Shown in pieces: positions 1 through 7,303 of a stretch of DNA of 30,538 nt. The notes beneath the pieces are model-generated. The model was not told where the DNA came from. It ran no database searches and saw nothing but the letters and a program-made list of their open reading frames with translations. Source of the DNA: Methanosarcinaceae archaeon (GTDB lineage: Archaea > Halobacteriota > Methanosarcinia > Methanosarcinales > Methanosarcinaceae); assembly GCA_020793555.1 (NCBI GenBank), contig DQIO01000330.1, forward strand, positions 1 to 30,538, in the 5' to 3' direction. A program made the position numbers and the translations under genes. Positions within the stretch are counted from its first letter, which is position 1, and every line of letters starts with the position of its first letter.

Positions 1-95
1 GTGTAGAAACGTGCCGCGCTTTTGCGCGGTCGCGTCGTTTTTTGCATCTGTCTTATCCCCTTCCGTCCCATGATATTGTGTTGTTGACATGACAC
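1..95 (+). repeat. Dispersed structured repeat, copy 1 (cut by window edge)
   Basis: This segment matches the reverse complement of 14703-14800 over nearly its whole length with substitutions and small indels. Shared blocks include GAAACGTGCCGCGC, GGTCGCG, TTTTTTGCATCT and TTGTTGAC. It opens with GTGT and ends with GACAC. Near the start CCGCGC-TTTT-GCGCGG forms a perfect 6-bp hairpin, followed closely by a run of six T, which resembles an intrinsic terminator. In the second copy the corresponding arms are CCGCGC and GTGTGG, which still pair using G-U wobbles, so the hairpin appears conserved. No protein is encoded. It may be part of a non-autonomous mobile element or a small RNA gene. Confidence 0.7.
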
Positions 96-101
96 TATAT
101 C

Positions 102-326
102 TTACAACTTGAACAAATATCTCGATATGAATAGCAATGAAATTACTACAATGCCCATAATTGCATTTGGAGGGATCATATTATAGGCTTCGTATACATA
201 AGAATAAAATTGATCGATATTGTAATCTCCATTAACTACATCCGGTGTTGCAAGTGCAAGTGCAAAAAGTGAAATCAACCACACGAGTGTGAATGAGATT
301 AAAATTATTGACTTTGATGTAACCAT
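102..326 (-). CDS. Small two-helix membrane protein, unknown function
   Basis: This is a 74-residue protein that I do not recognise. It has a hydrophobic segment at about residues 7-27 (IILISFTLVWLISLFALALA), a short polar stretch with several Tyr and Asn, and a second hydrophobic segment at about 54-72 ending in RYLFKL. It is probably a small integral membrane protein, or a secreted peptide with an uncleaved signal. The ATG at 326 has a GAAGGAA Shine-Dalgarno about nine bases upstream on the minus strand, which supports real translation. It lies about 160 bp downstream of uvrA on the same strand with AT-rich DNA between, so it probably has its own promoter. Its 3' end abuts the dispersed repeat at 1-95. 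Confidence 0.5.
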   Translation of the reverse strand: MVTSKSIILISFTLVWLISLFALALATPDVVNGDYNIDQFYSYVYEAYNMIPPNAIMGIVVISLLFISRYLFKL

Positions 327-484
327 GGTATATATTCCTTCTTTGAGATATGTCAGTTACATGTGTGTATGTGAATATATTTAAGTCTTGATACTAGCAA
401 TGTTATAGTAATTAATACACTTTTCGCTCAATTAATTAATCTTAATAACTATACCTCGCAGCTTTGCTGTAGTTGAGTTTACCG

Positions 485-3319
485 TTACAATTTTTGACTC
501 GCAAGCACCCGCCGCAAAAACTCCCCGGTATACGACCCTTCCATCTTTGCAACATCCTCAGGTGTCCCTTCTGCGATGACCACACCACCACCATCCCCTC
601 CTTCCGGCCCAAGATCAATTATCCAGTCTGCGGTCTTGATAACATCAAGATTGTGTTCAATGACTATGACCGTGTTCCCTCCTTCCACCAGACGCTGTAA
701 CACCTCAAGCAATTTCTTCACATCATCGAAATGAAGTCCTGTCGTAGGCTCATCAAGAATGTGCACCGTCTTTCCTGTTGATCTGCGGCTAAGTTCAGTC
801 GCAAGTTTCACACGTTGCGCCTCACCGCCCGAGAGGGTTGTTGAAGACTGCCCCAGTTTGATGTAGCCCAATCCCACATCAAACAATGTTTGGAGTTTCT
901 TCTTGATCTTTGGGATATTCACAAAAAATCCAAGAGCCTCTTCCACAGTCATATCAAGGACATCTGCAATCGTTTTGCCCTTATACTCAACCTCAAGCGT
1001 CTCGCGATTGTATCGCTTGCTGTGACAAACCTCACACGGAACATACACATCCGGCAGGAAATGCATCTCAATAGTAATTATACCATCACCCGAACATGCT
1101 TCACATCTGCCACCCCGGACATTGAAACTGAACCTGCCGGGCTTGTAACCACGCGCACGTGCAAGTTGGGTCTGTGCAAACAGTTCCCGTATCGGTGTAA
1201 AAAGATTAGTATAAGTCGCAGGATTCGAGCGCGGTGTGCGTCCGATTGGGGACTGGTCTATCGTGATAACTTTATCAACATTCTCAAGCCCGACGATCTT
1301 GCCATATTTCCCGGGTCGGTCGCGTGCACGATGAAGTTTCTGTGCAAGTACCTTGTTCAGGGTCTCATTTATGAGTGAACTCTTGCCCGACCCCGAAACT
1401 CCTGTAACACACAACATCACACCAAGAGGAAAATCCACATCAATGTTCTTGAGATTGTTCTGGGAAGCACCCTTGAGTGTAAGTGTACCACTTGGACTGC
1501 GCCTGCTCTTTGGAACATCGATCTTCAATTTGCCGCTCAGATATTGTCCCGTAAGTGATTCTTTGTTAGCCATTATCTGCTCAGGGCTACCTTCCGCCAC
1601 AACCTCTCCGCCGTGTATTCCTGCACCCGGACCCATATCAACTACATGATCGGCATTGTGTATCGTTTCCTCATCATGCTCTACAACAATGACCGTGTTG
1701 CCGATATCCCGCAAGTGCTTGAGGGTATTGATAAGACGCAGGTTATCCCTCTGGTGAAGACCGATGCTTGGCTCATCAAGAATATACAGGACACCCATGA
1801 GACTTGAACCGATCTGGGTTGCAAGCCGGATACGCTGCGCTTCACCGCCAGAAAGGGTGCCGGCAGATCTGCTGAGTGTGAGATAATCAAGCCCGACATC
1901 CATCAAAAAACCGAGTCTGGACTTTATCTCTTTAAGAATGAGGCGGGCTATGGCATACTCACGCGGAGTGAGTTTTGGTTCAAGTTCAACAAAAAAATGA
2001 AGTGTATCTTCAACCGACATTTGTGTATTATCTACTATATTGACATCATCGATCGTAACTGCCAAACTTGTCGGTTTCAATCGGTTACCATCACATACAG
2101 GGCAATGTTTTGTACTGATATACTTACGGACCCTTTCCTTTGTGCTTTCGGATTCGGTCTTGTCATGTATTCGTTTCAGGTTTGAGATTACGCCGTGAAA
2201 ATGACCTGTATGCTTCCATACACTGCCGCCCCTGCCGGTATGAACAAAAGGTATCAGTTCATGCGTCCCATGCAAGAGCATCTTCTGGAATCTTGGTTCA
2301 AGTTCCTTAAAAGGAACATCCATCGAAAAACCAAAATGGCGTGCAAGATAAATGACCGATTGCATGTGGTATCCGTCCTTTTTCCCCCAAATTTCAATTG
2401 CGCCTTCGCTAAGACTCAACGTGGAGTCAGGAACAATGAGTTCGGGATCATATTCCATGGCTGTACCAAGCCCGTGACATTCCGGGCACGCGCCCTGCGG
2501 ACTATTAAAGGAAAATGCAGCAGGCTCTAAATCCTCAAACCCGATACCACAGTCAGGACATGCAAGTTTTTCACTGAATACCAGTTCCTCTCCGTCAAGT
2601 ATGTGAACGATGATCGTACCGCCGCTTTTTTCAAGAGCAGTCTCAACTGAATCCGACAGGCGTTCTTTGATACCATCCTTTATGACGAGCCTGTCAACTA
2701 CTATCTCAATGTTGTGCTTTTGGTAACGCCCGAGTTCAATGGTGTCAATGTCTTCAAGTGACACCACATCCCCGTCAACACGGACACGGGAATATCCTTC
2801 AGTCCCAAGGTCTGCAAGCATCTTGCGGTATTCACCTTTGCGCTCACGGACAAGCGGAGCAAGTATATGTATTTTTGAGTCCTGAGGGATATCCAATATG
2901 CTGTCAACGATCTGGTCAACACTCTGCGGCTCAATTACCCTGCCACAGTCAGGACAATGCCGTACTCCTATCCTGGCATAGAGTAACCTCAGATAGTCGT
3001 ATATCTCTGTGACTGTCCCTACAGTTGAGCGCGGATTCTTGCTCGTGGTCTTCTGCTCAATGGAAATTGCAGGGGACAGTCCTTCGATGTACTCAACATC
3101 GGGTTTTTCCATAAGTCCAAGGAACTGGCGCGCGTAGGCTGAGAGCGATTCTACATATCTCCTCTGCCCTTCAGCATAGATGGTATCGAATGCAAGGGAC
3201 GATTTACCCGAACCGCTGAGTCCGGTTATAACAATCAGTTTATCGCGCGGAAGAGTGACATCAATGTTTTTGAGGTTGTGCTCTTTTGCGCCTTTGATGA
3301 TCAAGTTGCTTAACGACAT
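485..3319 (-). CDS. uvrA: UvrABC system protein A (excinuclease ATPase subunit)
   Basis: UvrA is the damage-recognition ATPase of bacterial-type nucleotide excision repair; with UvrB it scans DNA and loads UvrB at lesions. The 944-residue product has the normal length and two ABC modules: Walker [10 protein letters not shown] at residues 33-41 and GVSGSGKSS in the second half, and signature/Walker B pairs [12 protein letters not shown]...[12 protein letters not shown] and [12 protein letters not shown]...[12 protein letters not shown]. CxxC zinc modules include CPDCG/CPECHG and [16 protein letters not shown]. The start was set at ATG 3319 ([19 protein letters not shown]), the family N-terminus; an in-frame ATG 37 codons upstream has no family similarity. 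A TATA box 26 bp before 3319 suggests a leaderless message. No uvrB or uvrC is in the window. The gene is bacterial in origin but common in methanogens. Confidence 0.97.
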   Translation of the reverse strand: MSLSNLIIKGAKEHNLKNIDVTLPRDKLIVITGLSGSGKSSLAFDTIYAEGQRRYVESLSAYARQFLGLMEKPDVEYIEGLSPAISIEQKTTSKNPRSTVGTVTEIYDYLRLLYARIGVRHCPDCGRVIEPQSVDQIVDSILDIPQDSKIHILAPLVRERKGEYRKMLADLGTEGYSRVRVDGDVVSLEDIDTIELGRYQKHNIEIVVDRLVIKDGIKERLSDSVETALEKSGGTIIVHILDGEELVFSEKLACPDCGIGFEDLEPAAFSFNSPQGACPECHGLGTAMEYDPELIVPDSTLSLSEGAIEIWGKKDGYHMQSVIYLARHFGFSMDVPFKELEPRFQKMLLHGTHELIPFVHTGRGGSVWKHTGHFHGVISNLKRIHDKTESESTKERVRKYISTKHCPVCDGNRLKPTSLAVTIDDVNIVDNTQMSVEDTLHFFVELEPKLTPREYAIARLILKEIKSRLGFLMDVGLDYLTLSRSAGTLSGGEAQRIRLATQIGSSLMGVLYILDEPSIGLHQRDNLRLINTLKHLRDIGNTVIVVEHDEETIHNADHVVDMGPGAGIHGGEVVAEGSPEQIMANKESLTGQYLSGKLKIDVPKSRRSPSGTLTLKGASQNNLKNIDVDFPLGVMLCVTGVSGSGKSSLINETLNKVLAQKLHRARDRPGKYGKIVGLENVDKVITIDQSPIGRTPRSNPATYTNLFTPIRELFAQTQLARARGYKPGRFSFNVRGGRCEACSGDGIITIEMHFLPDVYVPCEVCHSKRYNRETLEVEYKGKTIADVLDMTVEEALGFFVNIPKIKKKLQTLFDVGLGYIKLGQSSTTLSGGEAQRVKLATELSRRSTGKTVHILDEPTTGLHFDDVKKLLEVLQRLVEGGNTVIVIEHNLDVIKTADWIIDLGPEGGDGGGVVIAEGTPEDVAKMEGSYTGEFLRRVLASQKL

Positions 3320-3340
3320 CTTGGCATCTGGATGGTGAGA

Positions 3341-3348
3341 TTTATAAG
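3341..3348 (-). promoter_or_regulatory. TATA box of uvrA
   Basis: On the minus strand this reads CTTATAAA. Its centre is about 26 bp upstream of the uvrA ATG at 3319, the usual archaeal TATA-to-start-site distance. No Shine-Dalgarno is visible between it and the ATG, so transcription probably starts at or very near the start codon. This also supports the choice of 3319 over the upstream ATG at 3430. Confidence 0.55.
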
Positions 3349-3574
3349 TAAAACTTGCGGTGAAATAAGACACGATTTTTAGACTTGGGGTTAAACCCCA
3401 TTTATCTGATAAAGCAATATGTTTTAACACCGATTTTCGTCAGCCGTTTATGTTCCATTGAAAATTCTGAAGGATTCAATGTTAATCTGACAATGTCAAG
3501 GTAATCGCTTTTTCATATTAGCGTTGCATCGGTTTTAGTTTCACAAAAAAACATTCAAAAAATATAAAAGAGAT

Positions 3575-3581
3575 AAAAAAA
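3575..3581 (-). terminator. Oligo-T terminator of tRNA-Trp
   Basis: On the minus strand, a run of seven T follows the tRNA 3' end within three bases, and more T-rich sequence comes after it. Short T-runs directly after stable RNAs are typical archaeal termination signals. Confidence 0.5.
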
Positions 3582-3583
3582 GG

Positions 3584-3777
3584 TGGGGCTGGTGAGATTC
3601 GAACTCACGATCGACGGGTCTCTCCGAATCACTGCTTTTGACAGTATTCTATGTGAGCACATATCAGTGCTCCAACGGTTCCTCACCGATCGACCCCGTC
3701 GGGTAGATCTCAGTAGACCCGTTGTTCATCATTTATCCGCTGGAGCCCATCGCCATTCCTGGCTAGGCCACAGCCCC
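3584..3777 (-). tRNA. tRNA-Trp (anticodon CCA) with 120-nt intron
   Basis: Read on the minus strand from 3777, the acceptor arms GGGGCTG and CAGCCCC pair perfectly, followed by discriminator A at 3584. The D stem is GCC/GGC, and the T arm is GTGAG-TTCGAAT-CTCAC. The anticodon stem ATGGG pairs with CCCGT, with the loop CTCCAG|A split by an intron after position 37. The anticodon CCA is at 3743-3741. The exon-intron junctions form a canonical bulge-helix-bulge: central helix CTCC/GGAG, bulges AG^C and AG^A, and an inner intron helix GGAT/ATTC. This is the expected substrate of the archaeal splicing endonuclease. The mature tRNA is about 74 nt, and CCA is not fully encoded. It is divergent from aTrm56. 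Confidence 0.96.
3620..3739 (-). ncRNA. tRNA-Trp intron: box C/D guide RNA for tRNA-Trp C34 and position 39
   Basis: The intron carries box C ATGATGA (3732-3726), box D' CTGA (3713-3710), a C'-like TGAGGA (about 3686-3680) and box D CTGA (3667-3664). The segment before D' (ACGGGTCT) is complementary to the intron/3'-exon junction AGACCCGT, and the fifth base upstream of D' pairs with tRNA position 39. The segment before D (TTGGAGC) is complementary to G31-A36, and its fifth base pairs with C34. Euryarchaeal tRNA-Trp introns are known to guide 2'-O-methylation at positions 34 and 39, so the function is well supported. Position 39 is C here rather than the U described in Haloferax. Confidence 0.93.
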
Positions 3778-3820
3778 ATATTCATATTGGGCAATACCAG
3801 TTCAATACATCTTATCAAAG

Positions 3821-3828
3821 ATATATTT
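3821..3828 (-). promoter_or_regulatory. Probable TATA box for tRNA-Trp
   Basis: AAATATAT-type sequence on the minus strand, about 45 bp upstream of the mature tRNA 5' end. This leaves room for a short 5' leader of about 20 nt to be removed by RNase P. It sits in the divergent intergenic region shared with aTrm56. Confidence 0.4.
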
Positions 3829-3919
3829 AGCGGTAACATGAGCGGTAATGGATGCTGATTTATGCCGGATTATGGTTGAAAACAAACCATTTAATAGTTT
3901 AGCAGATTTACAATCCCCC

Positions 3920-4438
3920 ATGAAACAAATAGTCATTCTGCGTATCGGACACCGTCCTGAACGCGATAAGAGGATAACAACACATGTTGGGCTTACAGCC
4001 CGGGCTCTTGGTGCGGAGGGTATGCTGCTCGCATCTGAGGATAAAAAACTCGTAAGCAATATTGAAGACGTGGTTCAACGTTGGGGCGGAGATTTCTATG
4101 TTAAAAATGACGTTAACTGGAAACATGAGATCAAAAAATGGAAAGACGATGGCGGCAAGGTCTGTCATCTGTCCATGTACGGCATCAACCTGCCGGATGC
4201 GGTTGATGATATCAAAAGATGTGACAAACTCATGATCGTAGTCGGTGCTGAAAAAGTGCCTGCCGGAATGTACGAACTGGCAGACTGGAACATAGCAGTC
4301 GGGAACCAGCCGCATTCCGAGGTTGCAGCAGTTGCCTTGACAATGGACAGGATCGCAGAAAATGACCCGCTCAAGAAGGAATTTGAGGGTGCAGAGTTGA
4401 CAATTGTTCCAATGGAACGCGGAAAACGTGTTGTTTAA
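3920..4438 (+). CDS. trm56: tRNA (cytidine-2'-O-)-methyltransferase, aTrm56 family
   Basis: Archaeal Trm56 is a SPOUT-class enzyme that methylates the ribose of C56 in the T loop of tRNAs using S-adenosylmethionine. The 172-residue product has the family length and begins MKQIVILRIGHRPERDKRITTHV. It carries GLTARALGA near the N-terminus and the C-terminal knot region with VVGAEKVP, YELADWNIAVGNQPHSEVAA and ALTMDRI. The start was placed at ATG 3920; an in-frame ATG at 3848 adds 24 residues unlike the family. AT-rich sequence about 28 bp upstream of 3920 may be a TATA box, giving a short-leader or leaderless message. It is divergently placed next to tRNA-Trp, a fitting neighbour for a tRNA-modification enzyme, though the enzyme acts on tRNAs in general. 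Confidence 0.92.
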   Translation: MKQIVILRIGHRPERDKRITTHVGLTARALGAEGMLLASEDKKLVSNIEDVVQRWGGDFYVKNDVNWKHEIKKWKDDGGKVCHLSMYGINLPDAVDDIKRCDKLMIVVGAEKVPAGMYELADWNIAVGNQPHSEVAAVALTMDRIAENDPLKKEFEGAELTIVPMERGKRVV

Positions 4439-4469
4439 GATTTAAAAAAACCTGTTCGAATCACAGGAT

Positions 4470-4706
4470 TCAGTCATTGTTACTTGAATCCGCATCCGTG
4501 TTATTGTTTTTGTCCTGCTTCACCACAGCACCGCGATATATGTGCTTGCGCTCATAACCGTCACCGCGACGATGTACAGGACGTCTCTGCTGATGAATTT
4601 GCTTCATCATCAACTCATCCAGATCTAGTTCTTCATCGTCCACGTCGTGTGAATCGTCAGTTTCATTAGTGTCATCCTTTCCCAATTCACATCCCTCACA
4701 TAACAT
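4470..4706 (-). CDS. Small acidic CxxC protein, unknown function
   Basis: This 78-residue product begins MLCEGCELGKDD. A CEGC motif is followed by a strongly acidic Asp/Glu/Thr region (about residues 9-30), then a basic stretch (QQRRPVHRRGDGYERKH) and an Asn/Asp-rich tail. I do not recognise the family. It overlaps the last 11 bases of the NIF3 gene in another frame, with ATG at 4706 and no clear Shine-Dalgarno of its own, which would fit translational coupling to NIF3. The two-Cys motif could bind a metal, possibly as a dimer. The low complexity leaves open that it is a chance ORF. A longer in-frame extension upstream (to 4853) lies wholly inside NIF3 and is probably not used. Confidence 0.45.
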   Translation of the reverse strand: MLCEGCELGKDDTNETDDSHDVDDEELDLDELMMKQIHQQRRPVHRRGDGYERKHIYRGAVVKQDKNNNTDADSSNND

Positions 4707-5460
4707 TGATGAACGGATCATGGTCAATGAATTCCACATCCGTTTCAAGCATATCCAAAAGACGCCCGCACAGGTGTTCCATTGCCGGATTTTCAGTCGC
4801 GTAATGTGTCGCATCAATAAGTGAAATATCACCGCGGGCGCGTATAACATCATGTTTCAGTTCCCCGGAAACAAATGCATCAACCTCGTTCTCCTTTGCG
4901 ATATCCAGATATTCAGCCCTAAAACCACTGCCTCCAATCACCATCACGCGCGAGATGTCATCCTTGTCCCCTACATATTGTACATGTGTATTCAGTGACT
5001 TCGAAACGTGTTTTGCGAATGTATCGGTGGAACATGTTGGGATCTCACCAATCCTTCCAAGTTTAAGGTTAAGGCTAAGGCTAAGGCTAAGTTTAGCAAC
5101 ATTGGCAAGACCAAGCCTATCGGCAAGTACATCGTTCACGCCGCCCTGTACTTTATCGTAGTTGGTGTGCATATTGTAGAGTGAAATATTGTTATCAAGA
5201 GCAATTTTGAGGGAATTTGCAAGTGGTTTTGTAACCACTGTTATGGGATGGAAAATGAGTGTGTGATGCGTGATAAGCATATCTGCACCAATATCTGCTG
5301 CGCGGTTTAACACATAATCGGTTGGGTCAAGCGCAACAGCGATCTTTTTAATATCGTTGTCAAGGTTGAGGATGGCTCCAATCTTCCCCTCATCGAAATC
5401 TTCTGCAAGCTCGGGTGGTGCAATCTTTTCAAGTACAGGTATGATGCTGGAAATATTCAT
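4696..5460 (-). CDS. NIF3-family (YbgI/Nif3-like) metal-binding protein
   Basis: The Nif3/YbgI family forms toroidal hexamers with a dinuclear metal site. Members are often annotated as GTP cyclohydrolase I type 2-like, but the function is unsettled. The 254-residue product has the expected HH pair (LITHHTLIFHP, residues 65-66), the HTNYDKVQGGVNDVLA block, GGSGFRAEYLDIA, VSGELKHDVIRA and the C-terminal DATHYATENPAMEHL, which supplies His/Glu ligands. ATG 5460 was chosen (MNISSIIPVLEKIAPPELAE) because GAAGG lies just upstream and family similarity starts there; the ATG at 5511 adds 17 unrelated residues. Residues around 142-150 (LSLSLSLNLKL) are encoded by a hexanucleotide tandem repeat. The gene may be co-transcribed with the overlapping small acidic protein. 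Confidence 0.88.
   Translation of the reverse strand: MNISSIIPVLEKIAPPELAEDFDEGKIGAILNLDNDIKKIAVALDPTDYVLNRAADIGADMLITHHTLIFHPITVVTKPLANSLKIALDNNISLYNMHTNYDKVQGGVNDVLADRLGLANVAKLSLSLSLNLKLGRIGEIPTCSTDTFAKHVSKSLNTHVQYVGDKDDISRVMVIGGSGFRAEYLDIAKENEVDAFVSGELKHDVIRARGDISLIDATHYATENPAMEHLCGRLLDMLETDVEFIDHDPFINVM
5064..5093 (-). repeat. Hexanucleotide tandem repeat inside the NIF3 gene
   Basis: On the plus strand TAAGGT, three perfect TAAGGC units and a partial TAAGTT stand in tandem. The repeat encodes alternating Leu-Ser (LSLSLS) in the NIF3-family protein. A six-base unit keeps the frame, so changes in copy number would only lengthen or shorten this segment. Confidence 0.8.
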
Positions 5461-5552
5461 TGTGCCTTCATGATTTTGAGTAAATATCAACTTATCGGAA
5501 TGCAGATTCAACCCTTCTTTTTGATAATATATATTTTATAAATATATAATAT

Positions 5553-5585
5553 GAGTTAATCTGAGCGTTAGCGAAGATTTTCTCG
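5553..5585 (+). promoter_or_regulatory. Structured leader element, copy A, upstream of the surface-protein operon
   Basis: The element reads GAGTTAATCTGA, about ten variable bases, then AGATTTTCTCGT. The arms GAGTTAATCT and AGATTTTCTC can form an imperfect hairpin. An AT-rich near-palindrome (about 5529-5551) immediately precedes it. The same arrangement, with the same GAGTTAATCYGA and GATTWTCTCGT ends, occurs at 22267-22328 before the surface protease gene. This copy lies 115 bp before the start codon of the gene at 5700. It may be a cis-regulatory RNA, a shared DNA operator or a dispersed repeat. Confidence 0.5.
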
Positions 5586-5699
5586 TATAAAGATATTTAT
5601 AAAATAATATTCATATAATATGTAAGAGATAATTATACAATAGTTAATTTCGAATGAATATCTATCACACAAGCCAATATTCTAATGTGAGGCACCCAT

Positions 5700-7292
5700 A
5701 TGTTTAAAAAATCTATATTTTTACTACTGACAATATTTTTCATATTTAGTACCCAGGCTTTAGCATACACAACGGATGACATTGAATGGAAAACAAGTGT
5801 AGATTCTACCAGTCTTGGATGGGGGGACTCTGTAACAAACGGCGATTATGTGATTAAAGCTGAAGATTTCACAACAGATGAGTACGTTTACATCAAAATA
5901 TTCAAAGATGGTCTGGAAAAACAGCATGCACCACTTGGTGCTGGCGGAACATTGATCGATGATGATGAGATTAAAGTTTATGTGATAAGTGTTGATCCTG
6001 ATATTGACCCATGGACTGACAGTATGGTTAATCCAACTGCATCAATCATAATATCTCGAAGAGGGTTGCCGAGTTTTGAAATAACGATCGAGACCGATGA
6101 AAGTACATATGACCCAAAGGATCTGTCTTCACCTTCAAAGGTGACAGCGACTATCACAGTTAAGAACAACGGGCATGCAGAAGCCAAGAATGTTGATTTG
6201 ACTATCAATACCGGAGATTTGATTCTAAATGACGGGGACCTTACACATAATTACTACTCAATTGAAAAAGGAGAAACTACCAGTCCTGTCACAATAACGA
6301 TGGATGTACCACTTTTGTGGGATAAGACCTCATTTTCAATTTCAGCTAATGCAAAAGGGTATGACATAAAAGGCGCAGAACACACAAAAACAGCCTCAAA
6401 ATCTGTGACGATCGAAAATAAGTGGAAACTAATTGCAATAAAAACAGTGACTGAAGAGATATACATGACCGATACTGCTTATGTTCTTGTCAGTATCAGG
6501 AATGCTGGAATTTGTACTCTAAATTCGATCACAGTTACTGATTCAGTCGTTGATGGACTGGAATTAAAAGACAGTGTTACTCTTAAAAAAACAATTTCAC
6601 TAAAGGCAGGTGAGAGCACAGAAGAGTTGTTTGAATATTCGCTTAAACCCTTAAAACCAGGCTCGTACACTTCACCAGCATCAGTTGCAGAATTTACAGC
6701 ATCCAATCGAAAAAAATACAGCGTTTCATCAGGGACTCCTGCTACAAAAGTGAATGGTCCATACATCACTCTTACAAAAAGTGTTAGTTCATCAAATGTA
6801 ACTCCCGGAGATGAGATTACAGTTACAGTTAAAGTAGATAACACTGGGAACAGAGATGCAAGTGTGACCGCTTCGGATTCGCTGCCAAGTGATGTGCCGC
6901 TTGTCAGTGGAGATACCGGTTTTCAGGAAGTAATAAAAAAGAGCAGTTCAAAGAGCTATTCATATGTTATTCGAATGGATGCAGCGGGTGATGTGAAATT
7001 ACCTTCAGCCACTGCGAGTTTCATAGACCTCGAAGGCTACAAAGGTGAAAAGATATCAAACATGCCAGTAATATCTGTTGTTGAACCGGTCACTGAAACA
7101 GAACCTGCAACTGACGGAACTGGAGACACACAACCAACTTCATCTGAACCTGCGCAGACAGAAAATGATAACAATGGACAAAGTACTGCTACATCTTTAC
7201 CGGTTGAAGAACAAAAAGAACCCGGTTTTGAAGCATTGCTATCCGGATTGGCACTTGCAAGCGTCTATATTCTCTTCAAGCGGAAAAACTAA
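5700..7292 (+). CDS. Secreted PGF-anchored surface protein with CARDB/DUF11-like repeats
   Basis: This 530-residue exported protein has an N-terminal signal peptide (KKSIFLLLTIFFIFSTQALA), a beta-rich region with conserved DDIEWKT/SLGWGDSV (about 24-115), and three immunoglobulin-like modules. These are at about 125-225 (TATITVKNNGHAEAKNVDL), 240-345 (YVLVSIRNAGICTLNSITV) and 350-450 (ITVTVKVDNTGNRDASVTA), resembling CARDB or DUF11 domains. A Thr/Ser/Glu-rich stalk follows, and it ends PGFEALL, a transmembrane helix and FKRKN. The PGF-helix-basic tail is the archaeal PGF-CTERM arrangement processed by archaeosortase. It is likely an envelope or S-layer-associated protein. GAGG lies about ten bases before ATG 5700. 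It is followed after 11 bp by a paralogue and may share one transcript with it. The ligand and exact role are unknown. Confidence 0.75.
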   Translation: MFKKSIFLLLTIFFIFSTQALAYTTDDIEWKTSVDSTSLGWGDSVTNGDYVIKAEDFTTDEYVYIKIFKDGLEKQHAPLGAGGTLIDDDEIKVYVISVDPDIDPWTDSMVNPTASIIISRRGLPSFEITIETDESTYDPKDLSSPSKVTATITVKNNGHAEAKNVDLTINTGDLILNDGDLTHNYYSIEKGETTSPVTITMDVPLLWDKTSFSISANAKGYDIKGAEHTKTASKSVTIENKWKLIAIKTVTEEIYMTDTAYVLVSIRNAGICTLNSITVTDSVVDGLELKDSVTLKKTISLKAGESTEELFEYSLKPLKPGSYTSPASVAEFTASNRKKYSVSSGTPATKVNGPYITLTKSVSSSNVTPGDEITVTVKVDNTGNRDASVTASDSLPSDVPLVSGDTGFQEVIKKSSSKSYSYVIRMDAAGDVKLPSATASFIDLEGYKGEKISNMPVISVVEPVTETEPATDGTGDTQPTSSEPAQTENDNNGQSTATSLPVEEQKEPGFEALLSGLALASVYILFKRKN

Positions 7293-7303
7293 AACCATGT
7301 CAC

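Noticed and set aside
890..1378. 162-codon frame antisense to uvrA
   Set aside because: Shadow of uvrA, with no family similarity or ribosome-binding site; the uvrA motifs leave no doubt about the coding strand.
3320..3430. N-terminal extension of uvrA from ATG 3430
   Set aside because: The 37 extra residues have no UvrA similarity, and the TATA box lies inside this stretch, pointing to start at 3319.
3479..3500. GTTAATCTGA sequence as a third copy of the leader element
   Set aside because: The matching downstream arm GATTWTCTCGT is absent and no surface-protein gene follows.
3583..3858. 91-codon plus-strand frame starting GLVRFELTIDGSL
   Set aside because: It lies across the tRNA-Trp gene; the phrase comes from the antisense of the T arm, a common false call.
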